Source of the DNA: Chryseobacterium balustinum
GTDB lineage: Bacteria > Bacteroidota > Bacteroidia > Flavobacteriales > Weeksellaceae
Direction: 5' to 3'
Length of the DNA: 64,000 bases
NCBI RefSeq assembly: GCF_900168205.1
Contig: NZ_FUZE01000006.1
Location: forward strand, 62,001-126,000
Under the pieces are notes generated by a model, which ran no database searches, had not been told where the DNA came from, and was given only the letters and a program-made list of their open reading frames with translations. How positions within the stretch are numbered: position 1 is the stretch's first letter; every line of letters starts with the position of its first letter. A program made the translations under genes and the position numbers. This document shows, in pieces, positions 1 through 8,209 of this stretch.

Positions 1-135
1 TTGGAAGCGTATTAATCGGTAACAAAAATTAATACGTATGAAAAATCTCAATTTCGGATGCAAATAATCCGATTTCCTTGTAACCAGCTCAAATGATGAC
101 TGGTTTATTCAATGTTATTTTTACGAACCAGATAG

Positions 136-396
136 GGAAAAACCTTTTATTATTTATCAGAACAAGGCTTAATCGTTTCAAATCTGAAAAAGAGCGGAAG
201 CAAATCGAAAAAAGCAAGCCTATCTGAATTGCTTGGTCGAGTTGATAATAGAAGTTATGCAACCAACTTATTTTTATTAAGCCTTGAAAAAATAGCTGAA
301 GCTTTAGAGGTTTATATTGTAGAATTATTCGACCCTGTCGATAAGAAAAAGATACAGAACCAATTTACAGGAAAGATGAAAACGGCAAAGATATAA
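136..396 (+). pseudogene. XRE-type HTH regulator remnant
   Basis: This open frame follows a stop at 133-135 and ends at TAA 394-396. It has no convincing start codon. Its translation contains SLEKIAEALEVYIVELFDP, which is the usual last helix of Cro/C1-type HTH domains, followed by a short lysine-rich tail. In another frame the bases just upstream read NQIGKNLLLFI, which resembles the normal start of such domains, so a frameshift near position 150-160 may have split the gene. It is probably a dead fragment of a small transcriptional regulator. It could also be the tail of a longer gene whose start is mutated. Confidence 0.4.
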
Positions 397-449
397 TTAT
401 CGGATATCTTCGGAATTAATTTGGTGAATGGTTAAGAGTAATAAAGAAA

Positions 450-479
450 CAATAAAGCCCGGATATTTGGGCTTTATTG
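450..479. terminator. Hairpin terminator, usable from both sides
   Basis: An 11-bp perfect stem (CAATAAAGCCC at 450-460 with its complement at 469-479) has an 8-nt loop. It lies between the HTH remnant and the end of the leftward unknown operon, so it can stop transcription from either direction. Confidence 0.7.
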
Positions 480-493
480 TTGCATATAGTTAT

Positions 494-1192
494 TTAGGCT
501 AATTTTATTGCTATTTCTCTTTCTACATGTGGTTGTATATTTTGAATTGTTTGTTTTCTAATTGGAAAAACCGAACAAAAACCTGAAGATAAATATTCAA
601 TCGGGGATATTCGTTTTTTATAAGTATTATATAAATTCCAGTCTAAATCTGGGTAATTTTTTGCAGTTTGTTGTTGTGCCCAAACATCGTAATTCTCTAT
701 TATACCATTTGTATCCCAATCATCAAGTTGAAAGTACGATTTATCAATATCGATTACATAGTTACTTAATACATTAACACAAAAGCCTACACAAGTTGCA
801 ATTTCTGGTAATCCTGATATACTAAGATATCTTCCATCAGTTTCATAAGTCGAATTATCAAAAATAAAACCATACGTAACATTACTTTGATCACAAACTC
901 TTTGACAGTGTCTTAAAAATGACCCGACATCACTATCATCTTCAGTGTCAAAATTATCAAGCACTTTGTATATTAAGTTCGGTGTTAATTGTCCAGAATA
1001 GTTTTCAATAACAGGAGGTATTGCTCCAGGAAAATGAAATAAATAGTCACTTCCACGATATCTAATGAAAATGACAGCGTGTTTAGCCTCTCCATCCTCG
1101 TCAAGTTGTACTGCTATTGAAACAAATACATTTGGACGATCATTCTGATTATATTTTACTAATTGGTTTTCTAAGTCTAAATCCTTTATCAT
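494..1192 (-). CDS. Unknown protein, possible permuted papain-like fold
   Basis: This 232-residue protein was not recognised. It has no signal peptide or membrane segment, so it is probably cytoplasmic. A His in KHAVIFIRYRGSDYLFHFPG (about residue 38) and a Cys in TCVGFCVNVL (about residue 135) occur in the order His then Cys. That order, with a beta-rich first half and a Cys at a helix start, recalls circularly permuted NlpC/P60 or LRAT-like enzymes. This is pattern reading only, without an alignment. Its start overlaps the stop of the upstream 313-residue gene by 4 nt (ATGA), which implies translational coupling and joint function. A terminator follows at 450-479. Confidence 0.6.
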   Translation of the reverse strand: MIKDLDLENQLVKYNQNDRPNVFVSIAVQLDEDGEAKHAVIFIRYRGSDYLFHFPGAIPPVIENYSGQLTPNLIYKVLDNFDTEDDSDVGSFLRHCQRVCDQSNVTYGFIFDNSTYETDGRYLSISGLPEIATCVGFCVNVLSNYVIDIDKSYFQLDDWDTNGIIENYDVWAQQQTAKNYPDLDWNLYNTYKKRISPIEYLSSGFCSVFPIRKQTIQNIQPHVEREIAIKLA

Positions 1193-2130
1193 ATCTTCCC
1201 TGTATTACTTCTTAATCTAAATGTTTTAACTAAATTTTCATAATATGGCAACAAACCTGTCTCTCTTTCAATAATTGGCTTAAGGGACATTATTATAGTT
1301 CTCAAAATTCCTTTTTCGCTAAAATGATTATCATACAGGCGTATAATCTTAATGATCTCTTCGTTAGGAATGTTTTCATTGTTAATAATTTCCACTATAT
1401 GATTATATATTAAATCGTATTTTTCTATAGACTCCCCAATTGTAAGTTGCTCATGTAGATTCCTATAAAAGTGATAACTCTCTTCTCTCAAATAGCTATC
1501 AATATACCTATATTCAAAATCTGATTCTGTTTTAATAATTTTTCGAACTGATATAAAAGTTTTGCTATACAATCTATCGTTCAATTTCTTTGCCTCTGGT
1601 CGTTCGCATTCAACTTTGTATTCCTTTCCTAATTCTTTGTTCTCAATATGGACATTGACCTTTGATCTCCCACCAACTTCAAACAATTCACCTTCTATAA
1701 ACTCAATCGTATACTTTCTGTCAAATTTCTTTTTGGATTTACGAAATTTTTGCTCTTTAAATATATTAGTAATGTCTTGGTATGCTTCATCTTGTTTTTT
1801 GATAAACACACCGTATTCTAGTCCATTCAGAATAATTTTTTCCTGTATCTTCTTAAAAGCATCAACTTTTTTAGGATCACTTACTTTAAGTGATAGAATA
1901 TTATCTATATCCTGAGATACTAACTCATCCGGGTACACCAAACTTGTTTCTATACATCCATTATCAAGCATAAGCTTAATTTCTGACGTATTTTCGTAAG
2001 TCTTTGCAAAATCAACCATTGAGTCAATAAATACTTTCAAAGCATCTGCAGCTTCAACCGTGATATTACTCAGATCCAAATCATTCCCCTGAGAGTCTTT
2101 AATAATTTTTATTTTTAGTTCATTGCTCAT
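1189..2130 (-). CDS. Unknown 313-residue cytoplasmic protein
   Basis: The family was not recognised. The protein is charged and lacks a signal peptide or membrane helix. The N-terminal third (residues 1-110) looks alpha/beta. A Lys-rich stretch (FRKSKKKFDRK, about 128-138) precedes a beta-rich middle, and the C-terminal third is largely helical (IVEIINNENIPNEEIIKIIRLY, with part quoted here only to locate it, about 245-266). It overlaps the downstream 232-residue gene by 4 nt. It also overlaps the end of a 28-codon upstream frame by 11 nt. The tight packing suggests one functional unit, but nothing in the sequence fixes the activity. Confidence 0.6.
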   Translation of the reverse strand: MSNELKIKIIKDSQGNDLDLSNITVEAADALKVFIDSMVDFAKTYENTSEIKLMLDNGCIETSLVYPDELVSQDIDNILSLKVSDPKKVDAFKKIQEKIILNGLEYGVFIKKQDEAYQDITNIFKEQKFRKSKKKFDRKYTIEFIEGELFEVGGRSKVNVHIENKELGKEYKVECERPEAKKLNDRLYSKTFISVRKIIKTESDFEYRYIDSYLREESYHFYRNLHEQLTIGESIEKYDLIYNHIVEIINNENIPNEEIIKIIRLYDNHFSEKGILRTIIMSLKPIIERETGLLPYYENLVKTFRLRSNTGKI

Positions 2131-2206
2131 TTTGTGGTAATTTTGAAAGGGTTAGAAAAACACTCTCATCAGATGGAGTCCTACTCCGTGTAATCTTTGT
2201 TTTCAT
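2120..2206 (-). CDS. 28-residue peptide leading the unknown operon
   Basis: An ATG at 2206 opens a 28-codon frame (starting MKTKITRSRTPSDESVFL) that ends inside the start of the 313-residue gene. The frame extends further upstream, but a TATATTTG -7 element at 2231-2224 lies between those earlier codons and this ATG, so the short version is preferred. The peptide is basic and polar with no signal sequence. It may be a real small protein or a coupling leader that helps translation of the next gene. No family was recognised. Confidence 0.4.
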   Translation of the reverse strand: MKTKITRSRTPSDESVFLTLSKLPQNEQ

Positions 2207-2223
2207 TGTTATTAGTTTATAAA

Positions 2224-2268
2224 CAAATATACATTTATTTGTAAAATCATAATTACGGTTTTCCGTAA
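2224..2268 (-). promoter_or_regulatory. Promoter of the unknown operon with upstream palindrome
   Basis: On the minus strand TATATTTG (2231-2224) matches the Bacteroidota -7 consensus TAnnTTTG, 18 nt before the ATG at 2206. No good -33 element is visible. A perfect 6-bp inverted repeat with a TTTT spacer (TTACGG/CCGTAA, 2253-2268) sits just upstream and could be an operator. Confidence 0.45.
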
Positions 2269-2329
2269 CTGAAATAAAATTGCAAGAATTTTTGATTATT
2301 CGATATTTATTCGGTTTACATTTTTCATA

Positions 2330-2358
2330 AAAAAGCCTTTCCAATGGAAAGGCTTTTT
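2330..2358 (-). terminator. Terminator after the GNAT-marR operon
   Basis: A 13-bp perfect stem (2330-2342 with 2346-2358) has a 3-nt loop and is followed on the minus strand by an A/T-rich tract. It lies downstream of the marR gene and upstream of the unknown operon. Confidence 0.75.
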
Positions 2359-2481
2359 GCATTTAATTCAATTAAAATCTTTGGTTATTAGCGTGATTAA
2401 ATTTAATATTTTCTACAAATAACTATTTATGATTAAAATCATGAAGATAAAATTATTTAACAATCAATTAATTACTATTAT

Positions 2482-2961
2482 TTATTGGTTGTTTTTCAAT
2501 TGTAAAACTCTTTGTAAAAAAGATTGTTTGGCAATTTTTTCTTCCGCTTCATTAATTGCTTTCAATAAATGATTCTCGTTATCTGCTATCTCTTCCAATA
2601 CCTTGGAGATAATTTCCCATGCAGGTTTCATTTTTTCTATCAACTCAATACCTTTTGGCGCCAATTCAATTAAGCGTTTACGTTCATCTGTTTTATCTTT
2701 TTTCGATATAATCATTTGTTGCCTTTCAAGTTCTTTCAAAAGGCTGATTGTTGAAGGATGCGTGTACCCTATTTCATTAGCAATTTCTACAACGCTGAGT
2801 ATATTCTTGTGATGTAATGTAAAGATTACCGGAAACCATTTGGGTTCGAAGTTAATACCAAATTCTTTATAAACTAAGGCTCCTTCTTTACGCAATTGCT
2901 CGCTAAGGCGTTGTAATCTTGTAGATAAAGCTAAAGTTCCGGATTCATTAATGACATTCAT
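2482..2961 (-). CDS. MarR-family transcriptional regulator
   Basis: This 159-residue protein has the MarR winged-helix layout. An N-terminal dimerisation helix is followed by a helix-turn-helix around residues 55-85 (LSVVEIANEIGYTHPSTISL) and the wing (KKDKTDERKRLIEL, about 98-110). A C-terminal dimerisation helix completes it. Length is normal for the family. It follows a GNAT acetyltransferase gene by 3 nt and shares its promoter. Overlapping palindromes in that promoter (3474-3490) suggest that it represses its own operon. The ligand is unknown. An operon of MarR with an acetyltransferase often deals with small toxic compounds, but that is inference. Confidence 0.9.
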   Translation of the reverse strand: MNVINESGTLALSTRLQRLSEQLRKEGALVYKEFGINFEPKWFPVIFTLHHKNILSVVEIANEIGYTHPSTISLLKELERQQMIISKKDKTDERKRLIELAPKGIELIEKMKPAWEIISKVLEEIADNENHLLKAINEAEEKIAKQSFLQRVLQLKNNQ

Positions 2962-2964
2962 TAA

Positions 2965-3453
2965 TTATGATTTTAGATTTAGAAAACAAAATACATTATC
3001 GGCACTCATTAAAGGAAATTTTGAAGGAAGCGATTTTTTTTCAATGATTTCAAAGTGATTTCGTTCGTAAAAACGCAATGCAGCCTGGAGTATCGATACA
3101 GTTCCTAAATATACTTCATCTATTCCGTTTTTCTGGCAATAAGCAATCAGGGTTTCCAATAGTTTCTGAGCGATACCATGTTCTTTACCTCTGAATTCTT
3201 TTTTAACAAACATTTTTCGAATTGCAGCCGCTTTTTCATCAAATTTAACCAAAGCAATGGTTCCAACAAGTTCACCGTTTATGAAAGCTCCCCAAAAACT
3301 TCCACCATTGGCAAAATAAAAATCTTCAATCTGCATAAGGTCTGGCTGATCTTCTATTGTAATGGGAACATTAAATTCCTTTTGCTGAATAGTAAGAACC
3401 AAGTCTATTATTTCTTTTGAATAGGTATTGTTTACAAGATTAATTTCTAACAT
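2965..3453 (-). CDS. GNAT-family N-acetyltransferase
   Basis: The 162-residue product has the GNAT core: strand 4 in AIRKMFVKKEFRGKEHGIAQKL (only located here), where RGKEHGIA at about residues 88-95 is the acetyl-CoA pyrophosphate loop (Q/RxxGxG/A), followed by helix 3 and the ALRFYERNHFE segment that binds the CoA end. It should transfer acetyl from acetyl-CoA to an amine. The acceptor cannot be read from the sequence. It is the first gene of an operon with the marR gene 3 nt downstream. Confidence 0.88.
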   Translation of the reverse strand: MLEINLVNNTYSKEIIDLVLTIQQKEFNVPITIEDQPDLMQIEDFYFANGGSFWGAFINGELVGTIALVKFDEKAAAIRKMFVKKEFRGKEHGIAQKLLETLIAYCQKNGIDEVYLGTVSILQAALRFYERNHFEIIEKKSLPSKFPLMSADNVFCFLNLKS

Positions 3454-3469
3454 GAGTTTAATTTATGTA

Positions 3470-3501
3470 CAAAACTACGTAGTTAACTACATATATACAA
3501 T
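3470..3501 (-). promoter_or_regulatory. GNAT-marR promoter with overlapping palindromic operators
   Basis: On the minus strand TAGTTTTG (3477-3470) matches TAnnTTTG, and a TTG lies about 20 bp upstream (near 3498-3500). The spacer holds two overlapping perfect palindromes, ACTACGTAGT (3474-3483) and GTAGTTAACTAC (3479-3490). A dimeric MarR protein bound there would block RNA polymerase, so autoregulation by the downstream marR product is likely. Confidence 0.6.
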
Positions 3502-3557
3502 AGAAAATTGAAACTAATTTAAAATTTAGAAAATCAGTTGTTTGTAATTTTAATTAA

Positions 3558-3588
3558 ATAAAAAACGTGCACTGTTTCCAGTACACGT
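3558..3588 (-). terminator. Terminator of the RND efflux operon
   Basis: On the minus strand a 10-bp stem with one G-U pair (3588-3579 with 3574-3565) and a GAAA loop is followed by a T6 run. It lies directly after the outer-membrane channel gene. Confidence 0.8.
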
Positions 3589-3625
3589 CTTAACAAGATT
3601 TGAATATATAATAACTAACTTTTCA

Positions 3626-5041
3626 TTATTTCCATCCGCCGCCTAAAGCCTGGTATAAATCTACTGCAGCTTTCATTTTACTGTATTCTGCATTTGAAAT
3701 ATTAAGCTCGGCATTCAATGAGTTTACACTTGCATTTAAAACTTCAAGGTAGTTTGCCATACCATAGTTGACCAATTCCTGAGAATAATCAACCGATTTT
3801 TTGTAAGAGTCCAGCTCTTTTTTCTTTAGATCTATAAAAGAATCCTGCACTGAAAATACTCTTATGGCATCAGAAACTTCTTTTCCAGCCATCAAAATAG
3901 ATTTTCTGAAATTCAGATAAGCAGTTTCTTTATTTGCTAAACTTACATCGTAATTGGTTTTGATTTGTCTCTTGTTTAAAATTGGTTGCGCTAAACCAGT
4001 TACCACATTGGCGAAAAGAGAGTTTACACTAAACAAATGGTCGATGTCTACTGACTGTACTCCACCGCTTCCTGTTAATTTTAGCGTTGGATAAAACTGA
4101 GCTTTAGCCACATTTGTTAACTCAAAAGCATTCATTAAATTGAATTCTGCCTGCATCACATCGGGACGGTTTGATAACAAACTTGCAGGATATCCTAAAG
4201 CCAAACTTTCTGGTAATGACTGTGATCTTAAAGATGATCTTGCAATGGTCTGCGAAGGCTCACCCATCAACATACTTACCGTATTTTCCAAAAGCTGAAT
4301 TTGAGTATCAATGTCGATCAGTAAAGATTTAGCATTATAAACCAAAGCTTCACTTTGCTGAACCGCAACTTCCGTCAATGTTCCTGCTTCTTTTAAAGCT
4401 TTTGTAGTTTCTAAATTATTTTCTCTTACTTTAATTGTTTCTTCAATGATTCTTTTCTGATCATCATAAGTCAACAACTGAAAATAAGCAGAAGCAATTG
4501 ATGCCACCAAGTCACTTTTTACTGCTTTGTGAGCGGCTAAAGTTCCTAAATAAGTTGCCAACTGCGCTTTTTGCTGAGACTTCATTTTCCCCCACAAATC
4601 TGCTTCCCAACCAATGGTTGCTGTAATATCAAACTGGTTTACATAACGTCTTTCTCCGATGATCTGACCAAACTGTGTGTTGATAGACTGTGTCTGAAAA
4701 GTGTAATTCGGACCGATTGATAAAGTGGGTTCGTATGCTGCTTTTGCCTGTTTTAAATAAGCTTCGGCAGAAGTGATATTCTGTACTGCAATTCTTACAT
4801 CAAGATTGTTTTCCAAAGCTTTTGTGATGTGCCCCTGAAGAATAGGATCTGTGAAAATCTCTTTCCAGGAAACATTCGCAATACTTGTACTGTCTTGAGG
4901 CAGCATATCGGTACGGAATAGTTTTTCGTCAACTGCAGCTGCAGGTCTTTCGTACTCTTTTCTTACCATACAAGATGATAAAACAGCGAACGTGACCACT
5001 GAAAAAGCAGTTCCTTTTATTATTATTGATAAATTTTTCAT
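3626..5041 (-). CDS. RND efflux outer-membrane channel lipoprotein (OprM/NodT type)
   Basis: This 471-residue TolC-superfamily lipoprotein is the outer-membrane exit duct of the efflux pump. The signal peptide ends in the lipobox LSSC with the lipid-bearing Cys at residue 24. Two repeats of long helices (for example VQQSEALVYNAKSLLIDIDT) and the SNRPDVMQAEF segment typical of the NodT subgroup follow. It is the last gene of the regulator-MFP-permease-channel operon, with 21 nt from the permease stop to its start. A strong terminator comes next. Family assignment is secure. Substrates cannot be read from the sequence. Confidence 0.95.
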   Translation of the reverse strand: MKNLSIIIKGTAFSVVTFAVLSSCMVRKEYERPAAAVDEKLFRTDMLPQDSTSIANVSWKEIFTDPILQGHITKALENNLDVRIAVQNITSAEAYLKQAKAAYEPTLSIGPNYTFQTQSINTQFGQIIGERRYVNQFDITATIGWEADLWGKMKSQQKAQLATYLGTLAAHKAVKSDLVASIASAYFQLLTYDDQKRIIEETIKVRENNLETTKALKEAGTLTEVAVQQSEALVYNAKSLLIDIDTQIQLLENTVSMLMGEPSQTIARSSLRSQSLPESLALGYPASLLSNRPDVMQAEFNLMNAFELTNVAKAQFYPTLKLTGSGGVQSVDIDHLFSVNSLFANVVTGLAQPILNKRQIKTNYDVSLANKETAYLNFRKSILMAGKEVSDAIRVFSVQDSFIDLKKKELDSYKKSVDYSQELVNYGMANYLEVLNASVNSLNAELNISNAEYSKMKAAVDLYQALGGGWK

Positions 5042-5062
5042 TATTTAAATCTTAAAGATTTC

Positions 5063-8000
5063 TTATTCAGCTAAATTGATGTCTTCGTGCTTAATTGGTT
5101 TTATTTTTTCCTGTAAAGTCTGGAAAATTACATATAAAACCGGAATCACAAATACTCCTAAAATAGTACCGATTAGCAATCCGATCGATGCACCTGTTGC
5201 AATTGATCTGTTACCAACCGCACCAATTCCGCTTGCTAAAACCAATGGTAATAAACCGAAGATAAATGCCAATGAGGTCATCAAAATCGGTCTCAATCTC
5301 GCTTTGGCTGCATTTACGGCAGACTCTACAATCGTTTCGCCATGATGTCTTCTCTGAACAGCAAATTCGATAATCAAAATCGCATTTTTCGCCAATAAAC
5401 CGACCAACATAATCAATGCAATCTGGAAGTAAATATTATTTTCTAAGCCCATTATTTTCTGTCCGAAATAAGCTCCCATTACCCCAAGAGGAAGTGAAAT
5501 TACCACCACTAAAGGAAGAATATAACTTTCGTACTGCGCAGAAAGAATGAAATAAACAAACACCAAACTTAAAGCAAAGATCAATAACGTCTGAGATCCT
5601 GAATTTAATTCTTCTCTTGTAAGACCTGTAAACTCAACATCATAATTTTGATCAAGCGTCTCTTTAGCTACCGCCTGAACTGCAGTAATTGCATCACCCG
5701 AACTGAAACCTGCTTTGTTTGCTCCGGTAATCTTTACCGAAGTAAATAGGTTGTAACGACCAACCGATTGCGGGCCGTAAGATTTAGTCAACGTTACAAA
5801 TTGTGAAATAGGTGACATCTCTCCAGAACTTGTCTTAATATAATATTGATTAAGATTTTCAGCATTTACTCTGTTTTCAGGAAGTGCCTGAATCATTACT
5901 CTGAACTGCTTTCCGTATTTGGTAAAGTCAGCACTGTAAATTCCACCAACATATCCCTGCATTGTAGACAAAATATCATTTACAGAAATACCTTTTTGTT
6001 TAGCTAACGGAACGTTGATTTCCATTAAATACTGTGGATATTTTGTATTGAATGAAGTCTGAGCAAATTCAATTTCCGGTCTTTGCATTAGGTTTCCGAT
6101 AAACTCATTGGTTTTAGCATCAAGCTGAGCAAAATCACCTCCCGATTTATCTAAAAGCACCATCTCAAAACCTGCACTACTACCAAAACCTGGTACACTC
6201 GGCGGTTGGAAGAATACAACTTTAGCATCCGGAACTTTTCCTGCAAGACCAAATAATCTCTTCGTGATCTCCTCAGATGATAATCCATCCCCTTTTCTGT
6301 CGTTGAAAGGTTTAAGCTTAACAAAGGCAAGACCGTTATTACTACCGTTTCCGGATAATAAACCTCTACCTGTAGAAATAGTTACATTCTGAATTCCAGG
6401 AATTTTCATGGCATCTTTCTGCAAAGTTTTCAGCACATTGTAAGTTCTTTCCATAGATGCTCCTGGTGGAAGCTGTACGTCTGTAAAGATAATTCCTCTA
6501 TCTTCTGTAGGTACGAAACCTTTTTTCATGCTTCCGTTTGCCCAATAGATAATTCCTCCGGTAACGATAAGAATTACTAAAGTGACCCATTTATGTTTAA
6601 TTAGAAAATTAAATCCTCTTCCATAACGTTCAGTTGCTGTTTTGAAACCGATATTAAATTTATAAAAGAACTTCTGAATGAAATTTTTACTTTTATACTC
6701 TTCGTGATGATCTTCATGAGGTTTTAAGAATAATGAACATAAAACCGGACTTAAAGTCAATGCATTAATCGCCGAAATGATGATCGCAATAATTAAAGTA
6801 ATCCCAAACTGCTGATAAAATACTCCGGTAGGACCTGTAATAAATGTAACAGGAATAAATACCGCTGCCATTACCAATGTAATTGAAATAATCGCACCTG
6901 TAATTTCGTCCATTGCTTCAACTGTTGCTTTTTTAGCATTGGAAATTCCGTTTTCCATTTTAGCGTGCACCGCCTCGACGACGACAATCGCGTCATCTAC
7001 CACAATACCAATGGCTAAAACTAATGCGAATAGCGTTAATAGGTTTAATGAATATCCAAAAAGATTCAGGAAGAAGAATGTTCCCACAATCGATACCGGA
7101 ACCGCAATCGCCGGAATTAATGTTGATCTGAAATCCTGTAAGAAAATATATACTACAATAAATACAAGGATGAAAGCTTCAATCAAAGTATGAATTACTT
7201 TTTCTATAGATGCATCCAGGAATTCGTTGGTATCAAAGTTAAAAGTATATTTTACACCTTCAGGATAAGAACTTTCATTATCTTTAAGCTGTTTTTTGAT
7301 GTTTTCAATAATCTCCTGAGCATTTGATCCCGGAGTTTGAAATACTCCCATACTGATTGATGGATAATCTCCGTTTTCACCAACTCCACTGTAAGATAAT
7401 CCACCAAGTTCTACTTTGGCAACATCTTTTAACATTAAATTCTGTCCATCTGGAAGAGATTTGATGATAATGTCATCATATTGTTCTTTTTCGCTAAATT
7501 TTCCTACATATTTAATGATATATTCAAAAGAACTTCCGCTGTTTTGTCCTAAAGATCCTGCTGCAGCTTCTCTACTCTGATCGTTAATTGCATTGGTGAC
7601 TTCAGTTGGTGTAATTCCGTAAGCTGCCAATTTTGCCGGATCAAGCCATACTCTCATCGAGTAATTTTTACCACCAAAAACGTTGGCTTCACCTACTCCA
7701 TTAATCCTTTGTAGATTTGGAATTACGTTGATATTCAAAAAGTTTTGAAGATATACATCATCAATATTTTTATTTTCTGAATAAAAAGAAAGGTACATCA
7801 AAGCACTCGTCTGTTGCTTCTGAGTTACAACACCTGCACGGGTAACTTCACTTGGAAGTAACGGGCTTGCTCTTGAAACACGGTTCTGAACGTTTACCGC
7901 AGCAATATCTGCATCTATTCCTTGTTTGAAAAATACCTGAATCTGAGCTGAACCGTCATTTCCTGCTGTTGAAGTAATATAATCCATCCCTTCAACTCCA

Positions 8001-8209
8001 TTGATCTGTTCCTCCAAAGGAACCACCACACTCTTCATTACGGTTTCAGCATTGGCTCCCGTATAATTGGCTCTTACACTCACCGTTGCCGGAGCAATAT
8101 CGGGATATTGTGTAACCGGAAGCGCTGTAAGTCCCAAAACACCGAGAATAACGATGATAATGGAGATTACAGTTGATAAAACCGGTCTGTTAATAAAGTT
8201 CTTTATCAT
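5063..8209 (-). CDS. RND (HAE1-type) efflux permease, AcrB-like
   Basis: This 1048-residue inner-membrane proton antiporter is about the length of AcrB. It has twelve expected membrane helices with two large periplasmic loops. Proton-relay residues are visible: the paired Asp in GIVVDDAIVVVEAV (about residue 405) and the Lys in GLLAKNAILIIEF (about residue 940). The start ATG overlaps the stop of the membrane-fusion gene by one base (TAATG), so translation is coupled. It should move drugs or hydrophobic metabolites from periplasm or membrane through the OprM-type channel. Specificity is unknown. Confidence 0.97.
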   Translation of the reverse strand: MIKNFINRPVLSTVISIIIVILGVLGLTALPVTQYPDIAPATVSVRANYTGANAETVMKSVVVPLEEQINGVEGMDYITSTAGNDGSAQIQVFFKQGIDADIAAVNVQNRVSRASPLLPSEVTRAGVVTQKQQTSALMYLSFYSENKNIDDVYLQNFLNINVIPNLQRINGVGEANVFGGKNYSMRVWLDPAKLAAYGITPTEVTNAINDQSREAAAGSLGQNSGSSFEYIIKYVGKFSEKEQYDDIIIKSLPDGQNLMLKDVAKVELGGLSYSGVGENGDYPSISMGVFQTPGSNAQEIIENIKKQLKDNESSYPEGVKYTFNFDTNEFLDASIEKVIHTLIEAFILVFIVVYIFLQDFRSTLIPAIAVPVSIVGTFFFLNLFGYSLNLLTLFALVLAIGIVVDDAIVVVEAVHAKMENGISNAKKATVEAMDEITGAIISITLVMAAVFIPVTFITGPTGVFYQQFGITLIIAIIISAINALTLSPVLCSLFLKPHEDHHEEYKSKNFIQKFFYKFNIGFKTATERYGRGFNFLIKHKWVTLVILIVTGGIIYWANGSMKKGFVPTEDRGIIFTDVQLPPGASMERTYNVLKTLQKDAMKIPGIQNVTISTGRGLLSGNGSNNGLAFVKLKPFNDRKGDGLSSEEITKRLFGLAGKVPDAKVVFFQPPSVPGFGSSAGFEMVLLDKSGGDFAQLDAKTNEFIGNLMQRPEIEFAQTSFNTKYPQYLMEINVPLAKQKGISVNDILSTMQGYVGGIYSADFTKYGKQFRVMIQALPENRVNAENLNQYYIKTSSGEMSPISQFVTLTKSYGPQSVGRYNLFTSVKITGANKAGFSSGDAITAVQAVAKETLDQNYDVEFTGLTREELNSGSQTLLIFALSLVFVYFILSAQYESYILPLVVVISLPLGVMGAYFGQKIMGLENNIYFQIALIMLVGLLAKNAILIIEFAVQRRHHGETIVESAVNAAKARLRPILMTSLAFIFGLLPLVLASGIGAVGNRSIATGASIGLLIGTILGVFVIPVLYVIFQTLQEKIKPIKHEDINLAE

